The notes beneath the pieces are model-generated. The model saw nothing but the letters and a program-made list of their open reading frames with translations. It was not told the origin of the DNA and ran no database searches. Position numbers and translations under genes: made by a program. 14,298 nt of DNA from Nitrospinota bacterium. Lineage in GTDB: Bacteria > UBA8248. Below, piece by piece: positions 1 to 6,378 of the stretch. Each line of letters starts with the position of its first letter. Within the stretch, counting starts at the first letter, position 1. The DNA lies in contig DNYS01000109.1 in NCBI GenBank assembly GCA_003506735.1, positions 22,598-36,895 on the forward strand, given 5' to 3'.

Positions 1-73
1 CCCCCCCCCACCCAAAAAAAAAACCCCCCCCCCCCCGGGGGGGGGGGGGGGGGGGGGGGGATTTTTTTTGGGG
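1..73. repeat. Homopolymer block at the window edge, probable assembly artefact
   Basis: The first 73 bases consist of runs: C9, A, C3, A10, C13, G24, A, T8, G4. The A10-C13 / G24-A-T8 order is close to an inverted repeat of homopolymers. No gene, ribosome site or codon structure is visible, and normal complex sequence starts at about base 74. Such blocks are typical of a mis-assembled or low-quality contig terminus rather than biology. A real G/C tract cannot be excluded from the sequence alone. Confidence 0.8.
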
Positions 74-102
74 CCGCGTTGAGAAGAACCTGCGTTGACC
101 CC

Positions 103-825
103 TCAGGTCTTGGGCGCGAGGGCAAGGCGCTCTTTTAAAAGGCGCCCGGCGCCCGGGACAGGCTCGTCGTAGCCGGCCTTAAGGAGGGTGTGCCACATGG
201 CGGTCGTGTTGCTCGTGAGGACCGGCTTGCCGAGTTCGGCTTCGAGCGCTTCCACCCCTTCGAGGGCGCGGAAGTTCGTGCAGCTGATGAAGATGCCGTC
301 CGCATCGGGGGTGTCCACCTCCCGGGCAAGCTCCATCGAGCGCTCGGGAGGCAGAAACGCCGGACATTCGATATCGAGCCCTTTTTCGGCGACGGTCTCA
401 ATGCCCAGATTATCGAGGAAGCTGACCAGCCGCTCGTTCAGCCACCGGGGATAGGGGGATGCGATGGCGACGCGAGCGATACCCATCTCGCGCATGGCCT
501 CGACGAGGGCGGTGGAGGTCGTGGACGAGGGGATTCCGGTGCGCTCCTCGATCATGTCGGCGATCTCTTTGTCCACCCCGGGGCGCACGAAGCTGCCCCC
601 CGTGCAGCCGAAGGAGATGGCGTCGAGGCCCGCGTCGGCGAGCATATCCGCCATGTGCGGCACCTCCTTGATCATGTGAAGGATAGTTTCCTCCTCATCG
701 TCGGTATGCGGGATGCGCGTGAAATGGACCGAGACGCCCTCGGGCGCTATGCGCCAGCATTCGTATTCCATCACCGTGTTCCAGGAAGGAACCATGAAGC
801 CGATTTTTTTCTTCCATTCCGTCAT
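103..825 (-). CDS. Maleate cis-trans isomerase / Asp-Glu racemase superfamily protein
   Basis: Predicted cytosolic 240-aa enzyme, the usual length for maleate isomerase and arylmalonate decarboxylase relatives. The N-terminus IGFMVPSWNTVMEYE (residues 8-22) matches the family's opening strand and 'P-S-x-N-T-x-M-E' signature. The two cysteines expected of this two-lobed fold are present: Cys74 in SFGCTGGS and Cys182 in FISCTNFRALEG. Known members use such a Cys pair for cofactor-free isomerisation, racemisation or decarboxylation of dicarboxylic acids; the substrate here is inferred only as a small organic acid. The start at 825 is chosen because AAGGAG lies about 6 nt upstream on the minus strand and homology begins at once. 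A longer frame reaching 939 has no such support. It diverges from the VOC gene at 1002 and no downstream partner is visible before the window edge. Confidence 0.85.
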   Translation of the reverse strand: MTEWKKKIGFMVPSWNTVMEYECWRIAPEGVSVHFTRIPHTDDEEETILHMIKEVPHMADMLADAGLDAISFGCTGGSFVRPGVDKEIADMIEERTGIPSSTTSTALVEAMREMGIARVAIASPYPRWLNERLVSFLDNLGIETVAEKGLDIECPAFLPPERSMELAREVDTPDADGIFISCTNFRALEGVEALEAELGKPVLTSNTTAMWHTLLKAGYDEPVPGAGRLLKERLALAPKT

Positions 826-844
826 GACGTTCTCCTTCATGCGC

Positions 845-885
845 GGGCCGGGGTGCCGGCCCCCAACGCTTGAATCGCTTGAATC
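845..885 (-). promoter_or_regulatory. Leader hairpin and tandem 9-bp repeat upstream of the isomerase gene
   Basis: A perfect 7-bp stem GGGCCGG/CCGGCCC with a 4-nt loop occupies 845-862, just upstream of the isomerase ribosome site. Directly beside it is a tandem repeat of GCTTGAATC (868-876 and 877-885). Both lie between the candidate minus-strand promoter (911-939) and the start codon at 825, so they would be in the 5' leader. The hairpin could act on translation and the repeat could be an operator; neither role is demonstrated. Confidence 0.4.
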
Positions 886-910
886 GCCGGTTTGCCCAGC
901 TTTCTCCAGA

Positions 911-939
911 ATGATAGAGCAGAAGGGAGCCGCACACAA
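911..939 (-). promoter_or_regulatory. Candidate sigma70-type promoter for the isomerase gene
   Basis: On the minus strand TTGTGT (934-939) and TATCAT (911-916) are separated by exactly 17 bp. The -10 element matches TATAAT at five of six positions; the -35 matches only the leading TTG. Transcription would start near 904 and leave a leader of about 80 nt. The call rests on spacing and the -10 match only. Confidence 0.35.
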
Positions 940-965
940 CGAGGCGCCCGTTTGCGCCGCGCACC

Positions 966-981
966 GGAAGATTCGTCTTCC
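966..981 (+). promoter_or_regulatory. TTCG-loop hairpin before the VOC gene ribosome site
   Basis: GGAAGA (966-971), loop TTCG, TCTTCC (976-981) form a perfect 6-bp stem with a tetraloop sequence that is unusually stable in RNA. It ends 6 nt before the AGGAGG ribosome site (988-993) of the gene at 1002, so it may protect the mRNA end or tune initiation. There is no T-run, so it is not a typical terminator. Confidence 0.4.
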
Positions 982-1001
982 AGTCCGAGGAGGAAACCAT
1001 C

Positions 1002-1388
1002 ATGGCGAGTGATTCGCCCGATTCCCGCCCCGCGGTGGCCCTGGGCCATGTCAGCCTGGAGGTGTCCGACCTGCCTGCGTCGGCGGAATTTTTCACCGGG
1101 TTGGGGATGCGGGAAATAGTCCTGCGGGACAGCTTCGCGGTGCTGGAGTTGCGGGGCGGATCCCATCTTATTCTGAACCAGGCCGAGGGACCTGTCTCCC
1201 CGGGGACCAAGGTTCCCTTCGACCTGATGGTGGACGACATCGAGGCCACGCGGGACGCGTTCGAGGAGCGGGGCCTTTCGCCCTCGGGCTTCGAGAAGGG
1301 ACAGGTTCACACCGAGTTCACTATTTCCGGACCGGACGGCTGCAACGTCACCATGACCTCATCGCACACCTCCGGAAGGGTGGTGTAG
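1002..1388 (+). CDS. VOC (glyoxalase/bleomycin-resistance/dioxygenase) superfamily protein
   Basis: A 128-aa protein, one full VOC unit of two beta-alpha-beta-beta-beta modules. The first module opens with LGHVSLEVSDLPASAEFFTG (residues 14-33) and the second covers PFDLMVDDIEATRDAFEERG to the end. VOC proteins bind a metal and act as glyoxalases, epimerases, dioxygenases or resistance proteins. His16, Glu49 and His103 sit where metal ligands usually are, but the terminal Glu of the 'DPDGNxxE' motif is replaced: GPDGCNVT has Thr117 there. Metal binding or activity may therefore differ, and no substrate can be assigned. The start is firm: AGGAGG at 988-993 is 8 nt from the ATG. It is 9 bp upstream of the DinB-like gene and probably co-transcribed with it. 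Confidence 0.85.
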   Translation: MASDSPDSRPAVALGHVSLEVSDLPASAEFFTGLGMREIVLRDSFAVLELRGGSHLILNQAEGPVSPGTKVPFDLMVDDIEATRDAFEERGLSPSGFEKGQVHTEFTISGPDGCNVTMTSSHTSGRVV

Positions 1389-1397
1389 AGGGGCGGC

Positions 1398-2069
1398 ATG
1401 CCGGACGATCCCGTCGCCCCGGCGCGCGGCGTTTTCCCGGAGTACCGGACCCTGCCGGGCCTCTTCGCGGATGAGGTGCACGGGCTGGGGGACGGCGCGC
1501 TGGACCGCCGCCGCCCCGAAAAAGGATGGGGCGGCTGGTCTATCCGGGAGCAGGTCAGCCATGTGGCCTGGATTCCCTTTCTTATTTTCCGGGTGTATTG
1601 GGGCGGGATTCTCTTCGGAGAGCCGGCGGCCCCCGGGGCGATCGCCGAGAGAACGGGCGGGGCCGACCGGATGCTCGATCCGGCCCGCTACGGGCGCATG
1701 GAGGATATTCTCGCCGCCCTAGAGGAGGGCTTCGGGATGGGCTGGGATATCCTCGGGCGCGAAACCCTGGGCTCGATGCGCGAGAAAACCCTGGCCCGGC
1801 GGATCGACCCGGACCGTACCTGGGCCACCGGGGAGCGGGTGATCGATTATTTCGAATCGCTCGTCCTGCCGGCGCACGAGGCGGGCCTCCGCCGCGACCC
1901 GGACGATCCCCATCTATTTCACCAAACCCTCGAAAGCGCCATGCGGCATGTCACCTGGGAAGCCTTCGTTCACCTCAAGACGATCCAGCTCCACAAAACC
2001 GCCGAGGGACTCCCCACCGGGCCGCCCGTTCCCGAGGAGGGGTACATTCCGCTATTAAATTGGGATTAG
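1398..2069 (+). CDS. DinB/YfiT-like four-helix metalloprotein
   Basis: A 223-aa protein resembling the DinB superfamily. After an N-terminal helix, residues 44-58 (WGGWSIREQVSHVAW) match the family's 'tWsv-rEil-gHla' block with His55. A late segment, TWEAFVHLKTIQLHKT (186-201), carries His192 and His199, the usual second and third histidines of the metal triad. DinB-fold proteins bind a divalent metal; many are thiol-dependent transferases or isomerases such as bacillithiol or mycothiol S-transferases, while others are uncharacterised. The protein is longer than the typical 150-170 aa because of an insertion around residues 70-170. It follows the VOC gene after 9 bp, a pairing consistent with detoxification or glyoxalase-type chemistry, but this is inference. 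The ribosome site is a weak GAGGGG. Confidence 0.65.
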   Translation: MPDDPVAPARGVFPEYRTLPGLFADEVHGLGDGALDRRRPEKGWGGWSIREQVSHVAWIPFLIFRVYWGGILFGEPAAPGAIAERTGGADRMLDPARYGRMEDILAALEEGFGMGWDILGRETLGSMREKTLARRIDPDRTWATGERVIDYFESLVLPAHEAGLRRDPDDPHLFHQTLESAMRHVTWEAFVHLKTIQLHKTAEGLPTGPPVPEEGYIPLLNWD

Positions 2070-2153
2070 GGCGGGGCATATCTCATAAAGCCTCCCCGGC
2101 CGTTTTCATCCGGCGGTCTTTCCCCGATTCCATCCATCATGCCTCCGCCGTGA

Positions 2154-2215
2154 TTGGTGTCTTGGATTTCTCATAAACTGGATCTTTTTCAGGTCCAATA
2201 TTTTGGATATGCTCA
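2154..2215 (+). promoter_or_regulatory. AT-rich promoter-like island with TTGGA half-sites
   Basis: About 35% GC (22 of 62 bases) in an otherwise very GC-rich region, lying in the 264-bp spacer between the DinB-like and DUF3604 genes. It holds TTGGA at 2162-2166 and an inverted pair TCCAA-tatt-TTGGA at 2194-2207, which look like regulator half-sites. A weak -10 (TATGCT, 2208-2213) with a poor -35 17 bp upstream is possible. I read it as the likely promoter/operator of the DUF3604-oxidoreductase operon; exact elements are uncertain. Confidence 0.35.
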
Positions 2216-2265
2216 CGGCTGGCCAAAGGGCGAACGGCTCCGCTTTCACCAAAGGAGAATTCAGG

Positions 2266-2337
2266 ATGTGGAGAGGGACGATGGGATCGCGGAATATTTC
2301 GCCATCCATGACGATTCCACCGGAGGCCGTTTCATGA
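2266..2337 (+). CDS. Possible 23-aa leader peptide overlapping the DUF3604 start
   Basis: A short ORF of 23 codons starts at ATG 2266, 8 nt after a strong AAAGGAG (2251-2257), which is better than the site of the next gene. Its TGA stop (2335-2337) overlaps the DUF3604 ATG (2334) as ATGA, the usual geometry for translational coupling. The peptide begins MWRGTMGSRNISPSM and has no run of one amino acid that would suggest classic attenuation. It may be a coupling leader. Alternatively, the ribosome site could belong to an unrecognised upstream start or be fortuitous. Confidence 0.35.
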   Translation: MWRGTMGSRNISPSMTIPPEAVS

Positions 2338-4211
2338 GCCAGCTAGGGAGAGGGATCGGCGCGTTCCGCGATTTCACGTTCGGGGAGGGAATCGGGCGGG
2401 CGGAGGCGGACCCCCCCGGTCCGGCGGTGGCGGGCCGCCTCGGCATGTGGCGGTTCACCTACTCGGCGGGCCCGCGCGGGGTGGCCGATGGCGGCGCGGT
2501 GCGCTTCACCCCGCCGAACGGGTTCAGCGCCCCCCAGTTCGAGGACATGACCGCGCCCGGATACTGCTCGTTTTCGTGCGATGAGAAGGGGGTGCGCCTC
2601 GCGCCCTCGCTCTGGGAGCCCGAGCTGGGGATCACCTTCCTCCCCGCCAGCCTGACGCTCACCCTGGAGGCGGGCTCCCTCGCGGAAGGCGGGCGGGTGG
2701 AGATCGTCTACGGCTGGACGCCCTCGGGGATTCCGGGGGCGCGGGCGCAGCTTCTGGCGATGCCCGCCGCTTTCCACTTCACGATTAATGCGGCCGGAGA
2801 CGGGGGCTGGGAGCTTCTGCCCGGCCCGCCCGTTATCGATGTGCGGCCCGAGGCCCCGGCGAAGGCGATTGCGGTTTCTCCGGCCCAGGCCGTTTGCGGG
2901 GAGCCCTTCGCCCTTCGGATTGTGGTGCGTGACAGGTATGGAAACGTCGTTCCGGACTACCGGGGGAAAATCGAATTTCGGGCGGCCGGGGGGGAGGCTC
3001 ACCATCCTGGCGCCGTTTCGGCCTCGGGCGGGGTGACGGTGGCGGAGGGTTTTTCGATCGATGCGCCGGGCGTCCGCCGGATCGAGGTGGAGGCGGAGGG
3101 GCTTCCCCCCGCGCGGACCCCGCCGATCCGGGCGGAGGCGAGAGCGCCCGAAAGGCGGCTTCTCTTCGGCGATCCGCACTGCATGAGCGGGCTCTGCGTG
3201 GGCGAATACCCGGCCGGGCTCGACGCGCGGGGGATCGTCGATTACGTCCACACCTACGCGCGCGACGCCGCCGGGGTGGATTTCGGGGCCTGCACCTCGC
3301 TGGGCTACCGGATGGACGATGCCGAGTGGCGGGCGGTTTGTGAGGGTGCGCGGGATTTCACCGAGCCGGGCCGCTACGTCGCGCTCCCCGCCTACGAATG
3401 GTTCGGGATGCGGGAGCGCCAGGACGGAAACCGGAACGTCTATTTTCTGGACGACGATGGCCCGCCCAAATATCATTCGCGCGATCCCGAATCCGATATG
3501 CCCGAAAAGCTCTGGGCGAAGCTCGAGGGGATGGAGGGGCGCGCGCTCACGATTCCCCACCATTCGGCGAGCGCGATCATCGGGACGCGGTGGGAGTATC
3601 ACAATCCCCGCTTCCAGCGGCTGGTAGAGATCTATTCCATCTGGGGAAACTCCGAGGCCCAGGGCTGCGAGCGCCCGCTGGTGAATTCCTCCGACTACGA
3701 ACATCAATCCGTCGAGGTGGCGCTCGAAAAAGGCTTCCGCCTCGGAATTGTCGCCGGCTCGGACACCCACACATCGCAGCCCGGCTATTCGAACCGCCTC
3801 CGGCTCAAGAACGGCTGGCACGGCGGATACGCCTGCGTCTGGGCGGAGAGCTTCGATCGCGAGGGAATCTTCCGGGCGCTCTGGGAGCGGCGCTGCTACG
3901 GGACGACCGGGGCGCGGATTATCCTGGAGTTCACCCTCGGCGGCGAGCCGATGGGGTCGGAGATCGCCCTCGCGGCGGGGGCCGCGCGAGAGGTCTGGGT
4001 CCGCGCCGAGGGTACGGGCGATATTGCCGAGGTGGCCGTGATCAAGAACGCCCGCGCGGCGCACCTGTTCAAAGGCGGGGGGGAATCGTTCGAGGGGCGC
4101 TGGACCGATCCCGCGGGGCGGGAACGCGGGACGGATTATTACTATGTCCGGGTGAAACAGGCGGACGGCGAGATGGCTTGGTCGAGCCCGGTCTGGGTGG
4201 AGGCCGGATAG
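2334..4211 (+). CDS. DUF3604 family protein (PHP-like metallohydrolase)
   Basis: A 625-aa protein. Residues 1 to about 270 are a beta-rich region of unknown role, and the rest is a DUF3604 domain related to the PHP phosphoesterase fold. Metal-ligand-like motifs appear in order: GDPH (279-282, PHP first-motif position), PHH (408-410), EIYSIWGNSE (430s), GSDTHTSQPG with Asp477 and His479, then RRCYGTTGARI near residue 525. The last is a hallmark of the family. PHP relatives hydrolyse phosphoester bonds using two or three metals, but DUF3604 itself has no firmly assigned substrate. No clear signal peptide is seen, so a cytosolic location is assumed. The start at 2334 is preferred because GGAGG (2322-2326) is 7 nt upstream; a longer frame from a TTG at 2154 runs through the AT-rich promoter-like spacer. 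The stop is 3 bp before the FAD oxidoreductase gene, implying one operon. Confidence 0.88.
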   Translation: MSQLGRGIGAFRDFTFGEGIGRAEADPPGPAVAGRLGMWRFTYSAGPRGVADGGAVRFTPPNGFSAPQFEDMTAPGYCSFSCDEKGVRLAPSLWEPELGITFLPASLTLTLEAGSLAEGGRVEIVYGWTPSGIPGARAQLLAMPAAFHFTINAAGDGGWELLPGPPVIDVRPEAPAKAIAVSPAQAVCGEPFALRIVVRDRYGNVVPDYRGKIEFRAAGGEAHHPGAVSASGGVTVAEGFSIDAPGVRRIEVEAEGLPPARTPPIRAEARAPERRLLFGDPHCMSGLCVGEYPAGLDARGIVDYVHTYARDAAGVDFGACTSLGYRMDDAEWRAVCEGARDFTEPGRYVALPAYEWFGMRERQDGNRNVYFLDDDGPPKYHSRDPESDMPEKLWAKLEGMEGRALTIPHHSASAIIGTRWEYHNPRFQRLVEIYSIWGNSEAQGCERPLVNSSDYEHQSVEVALEKGFRLGIVAGSDTHTSQPGYSNRLRLKNGWHGGYACVWAESFDREGIFRALWERRCYGTTGARIILEFTLGGEPMGSEIALAAGAAREVWVRAEGTGDIAEVAVIKNARAAHLFKGGGESFEGRWTDPAGRERGTDYYYVRVKQADGEMAWSSPVWVEAG

Positions 4212-4214
4212 GCG

Positions 4215-5396
4215 ATGGCGAACGAGACGGCGGACGCGGTCATTATCGGCGGCGGGGTGATGGGAACCTCCATCGCCTTCCAGCTTGCCCGGCGCGGATT
4301 CGGCAAGGTCGCGCTCCTCGAGCGGAACGAAATAGCCTCGGGCACGACGGGAAAATCCTCCGCCCTCATCCGGATGCACTACTCCAACGAGAGCACGATC
4401 CGGATGGCGTGGCGCTCACTCGAATTTTTCGAGAATTTCGAGGAGATCACCGGGGGTGGCCAGGCCAGCCTGCGCCAGCCGGGCTATCTCGTATTCGCGA
4501 ACGAGGCGCTGGCCGGCGGCGTCCGGAAAAATATCGCTCTCGCCCAATCGCTCGGGGTCGAGACCGAATGGATCGAACGCGGCGAGGTGGCCCGCCTCGC
4601 CCCCTGGGCGAAGCTGGACGACGTGGCCGGGGCGGCCTGGGAGCGCAGGAGCGGCTACGCCGATCCCTACGGGGTGGCGATGGGGTTCGCCGCCGGGGCG
4701 AGGCGCCAGGGCGCGCTCATTCACCAGAACCGGCCCGTCACCGGGGTGCGCGTGGAGGGAGGGCGCGTCGCCGGGGTGGACACCCCCCTGGGCCCGATCG
4801 ATACGCCTGTCGTCGTGAACGCCGCCGGGGCCTGGGTGAACAAGGTGGCTGCCCTGAGCGGGGACCGCTTTCCCGCGGAAGCCATCCGGGAGCAGGACAC
4901 CGTTTTCGAGACCGGGGGACCGGGTGGTGGGCGGATCGGGGTCGTCGTCTACGATGCGCCGACCAAGCTCTACTACCGCCCGGAGGGGGAGAACCTCCTC
5001 CTCATCGGGCGCGACAACATCGATCCCGAATACGTGGACCCGGACGATTTCAACCCGAAAGAGGACATGGATTTCGTTCTGGACGTGGTGGAGCGGATGA
5101 CGCGGCGCTGGCCCGGGTTCGAAAGCGCCCGCCTCTACCGGGGCTGGGGCTGCCTCTACTGCATCACCCCGGACTGGATGCCCATCATGGACCGGCACCC
5201 ATCGGCGGAGGGCTATTTCATCTGCACCGGGATGAGCGGGCACGGCTTTAAGCTGTCCCCCGCCGTGGGCGAAATGATGGCCGAATTTATCATGACCGGC
5301 GCCTGCCCCCGGCCCGATATCGGCGACTACCGCCTCGCCCGCTTCGCCGAGGGAGACCTCATGCAGAGCGTCTTCGACCGGGGGTTTCAGGGGTAG
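4215..5396 (+). CDS. FAD-dependent oxidoreductase, DAO / sarcosine oxidase-like
   Basis: A 393-aa flavoprotein of the D-amino-acid oxidase (DAO) superfamily, normal length for monomeric sarcosine oxidase, glycine oxidase or sarcosine oxidase beta relatives. An N-terminal Rossmann motif VIIGGGVMGTSIAFQLARRG (9-28) ends in the ribose-binding acid Glu37. A glycine/serine-rich block GTTGKSSALIRMHYSNES (43-60) contacts FAD, and the C-terminus has TGMSGHGFKLSP (338-349). The segment GCLYCITPD (312-320) lines up with the monomeric sarcosine oxidase region in which a Cys binds FAD covalently, here Cys313, and Lys346 matches the flavin-site Lys of GHGFK. The likely reaction is oxidation of a secondary or N-methyl amine or amino acid; the substrate is unknown. 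It lies 3 bp after DUF3604 and is convergent with the IMPase gene (13-bp gap, no visible terminator). Confidence 0.88.
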   Translation: MANETADAVIIGGGVMGTSIAFQLARRGFGKVALLERNEIASGTTGKSSALIRMHYSNESTIRMAWRSLEFFENFEEITGGGQASLRQPGYLVFANEALAGGVRKNIALAQSLGVETEWIERGEVARLAPWAKLDDVAGAAWERRSGYADPYGVAMGFAAGARRQGALIHQNRPVTGVRVEGGRVAGVDTPLGPIDTPVVVNAAGAWVNKVAALSGDRFPAEAIREQDTVFETGGPGGGRIGVVVYDAPTKLYYRPEGENLLLIGRDNIDPEYVDPDDFNPKEDMDFVLDVVERMTRRWPGFESARLYRGWGCLYCITPDWMPIMDRHPSAEGYFICTGMSGHGFKLSPAVGEMMAEFIMTGACPRPDIGDYRLARFAEGDLMQSVFDRGFQG

Positions 5397-5409
5397 GGAG
5401 GATGAGGCG

Positions 5410-6189
5410 CTACTTCTTCGGCCTCGGAATAATTTCGAGCATCGGGTAGAGCTTTTCGGTGTTTTCGGCCAGGCCGAAGAATAGGGGGTTTTCCTCTTTT
5501 TGGCCGGCGGCGAGGGAGCGCAGGTCGAGGGGCCGCCCGTCCGGATAAAAAGCGCCGCCGCCCACCTCCATGAGAACGGCCAGCGGGCCGAGAATGTCCC
5601 AGATATAGGGCCGGTCCACGAGCGCCCCGATGCCGCTTCCGGTCGCGGCGAAGGCGACGTGGGCGGCGATGCTGCCGTAGGCCATGCTTTTTCCCGGAAA
5701 GTTCATCTTGTAGAATCGTTTTCGCGAAGAGGGCGAGAGCAGGACCGTCTGGTTGTCGATCTCCATGGGCTGGAGCTGTGGGAGGGGCGCACCGTTCCGG
5801 ACGGCCCCTTCTCCCCGGACGGCGAGGAGCATCTCGTCCAGGCGCGGCAGAAACATTCCCCCGGCCGTCGGTTCGCCCTTCTCCATCGCCCCGATGCAGA
5901 CGCCCCAGGTGGGCAGCCCGTTCAGGAACGGGTTGGTCCCGTCGATGGGGTCGATGGCCCAAAGGCGCTGGCCGTCGATTTCGGCGGTGAAGGTGGCGCC
6001 GTGTTCCTCGCCGATGATCCGGTCGTCGGGAAAACGCTCCGTGATGCGCTTTGTGATATAGGTTTCCACCTGACGGTCGGCGTCGCTGACCAGGCTGCGG
6101 TCGGCCTTCCGCTCGCCCTTGGCGTTCGAGGCGAGGGCGAGGGCCATCCGGCCCGCCTCCCGAAGCGTGTCTTCGATAAATGCTTTCAT
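5410..6189 (-). CDS. Inositol monophosphatase family protein
   Basis: A 259-aa Mg2+-dependent phosphatase of the IMPase/FBPase/CysQ superfamily, the usual size. The metal-site motifs are complete: GEE (60-62), WAIDPIDGTNPFLNG (77-91, with Asp80, Asp83 and the GT pair), and the C-terminal WD (Trp197-Asp198) in YIWDILGPLAVLMEVGG. Family members hydrolyse inositol phosphates, histidinol phosphate, 3'-phosphoadenosine phosphates or fructose bisphosphate; motif reading alone does not separate these, so the substrate is left open. The ATG at 6189 has only a weak GGAAA upstream. The gene diverges from the MATE gene, with a 245-bp spacer holding structured and repeated elements. Confidence 0.9.
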   Translation of the reverse strand: MKAFIEDTLREAGRMALALASNAKGERKADRSLVSDADRQVETYITKRITERFPDDRIIGEEHGATFTAEIDGQRLWAIDPIDGTNPFLNGLPTWGVCIGAMEKGEPTAGGMFLPRLDEMLLAVRGEGAVRNGAPLPQLQPMEIDNQTVLLSPSSRKRFYKMNFPGKSMAYGSIAAHVAFAATGSGIGALVDRPYIWDILGPLAVLMEVGGGAFYPDGRPLDLRSLAAGQKEENPLFFGLAENTEKLYPMLEIIPRPKK

Positions 6190-6195
6190 GCGTTT

Positions 6196-6371
6196 CCGGT
6201 GCGCCCCCTGTTTCGGGTTCGAGCGGATACGGGGTCCGATATGGGGTCCGGGCCGGCCGCCCCGCTGCCCCGGATGAAACTACCGCGCCCGGGCGTTTTT
6301 CGCCAGAGCCACTTCCCGGTTGCCCGGGGCGGGGGCGGAGAGGGATACTGGCGGCGAGGCATGAGACCGGC
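6196..6371 (+). promoter_or_regulatory. Cobalamin-riboswitch-like leader before the MATE gene (tentative)
   Basis: On the plus strand several elements of the B12-riboswitch architecture occur in the expected order. A closing helix pairs CCGGT (6196-6200) with ACCGG (6366-6370). GGTTCGAGCGGAT (6217-6229) stands where TTAAAAGGGAA is usual. Helix CGGGG/CCCCG (6230-6234 with 6260-6264) leads straight into GCTGCCCC (6264-6271). AAACT follows at 6277-6281. Helix CGCCAG/CTGGCG (6301-6306 with 6348-6353) encloses AGCCACT (6308-6314) and hairpin CCCGG-ttgc-CCGGG (6315-6328). The 3' box GAGGCATGAGACCGGC (6356-6371) resembles the B12 box, with exact GAGACCGGC. The length of about 175 nt fits. Against it, the GGGAA core and the CCGCAACTGTAA segment are clearly degenerate, and GC-rich sequence pairs easily by chance. 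Confidence 0.35.
6226..6249. repeat. Tandem 12-bp direct repeat in the IMPase-MATE spacer
   Basis: GATACGGGGTCC (6226-6237) is followed immediately by GATATGGGGTCC (6238-6249), 11 of 12 identical. It lies in the divergent promoter region and also inside the riboswitch-like leader. It may be a binding site for a regulator reading both genes, or a local slippage duplication. Confidence 0.6.
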
Positions 6372-6378
6372 TTTCCCG

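Noticed and set aside
190..873. A 227-codon plus-strand frame opposite the isomerase gene
   Set aside because: The minus-strand protein has the two-Cys family signature and a ribosome site; the plus frame has no motif.
2343..4379. A 678-codon open frame on the minus strand across the DUF3604 gene
   Set aside because: The plus-strand protein has clear family motifs and a ribosome site. The antisense product is rich in Arg, Pro and Gly with no recognisable motif, as expected from strong GC3 bias.
3398..5251. A 617-codon plus-strand frame across the DUF3604-DAO junction
   Set aside because: It is an Arg/Gly-rich out-of-frame shadow of two genes with intact motifs; no family resemblance.
6286..6299. 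CGCCCGGGCG plus TTTTT as an intrinsic terminator
   Set aside because: The palindrome allows only about a 3-bp stem with a 4-nt loop. It fits better as part of the leader preceding AGCCACT.
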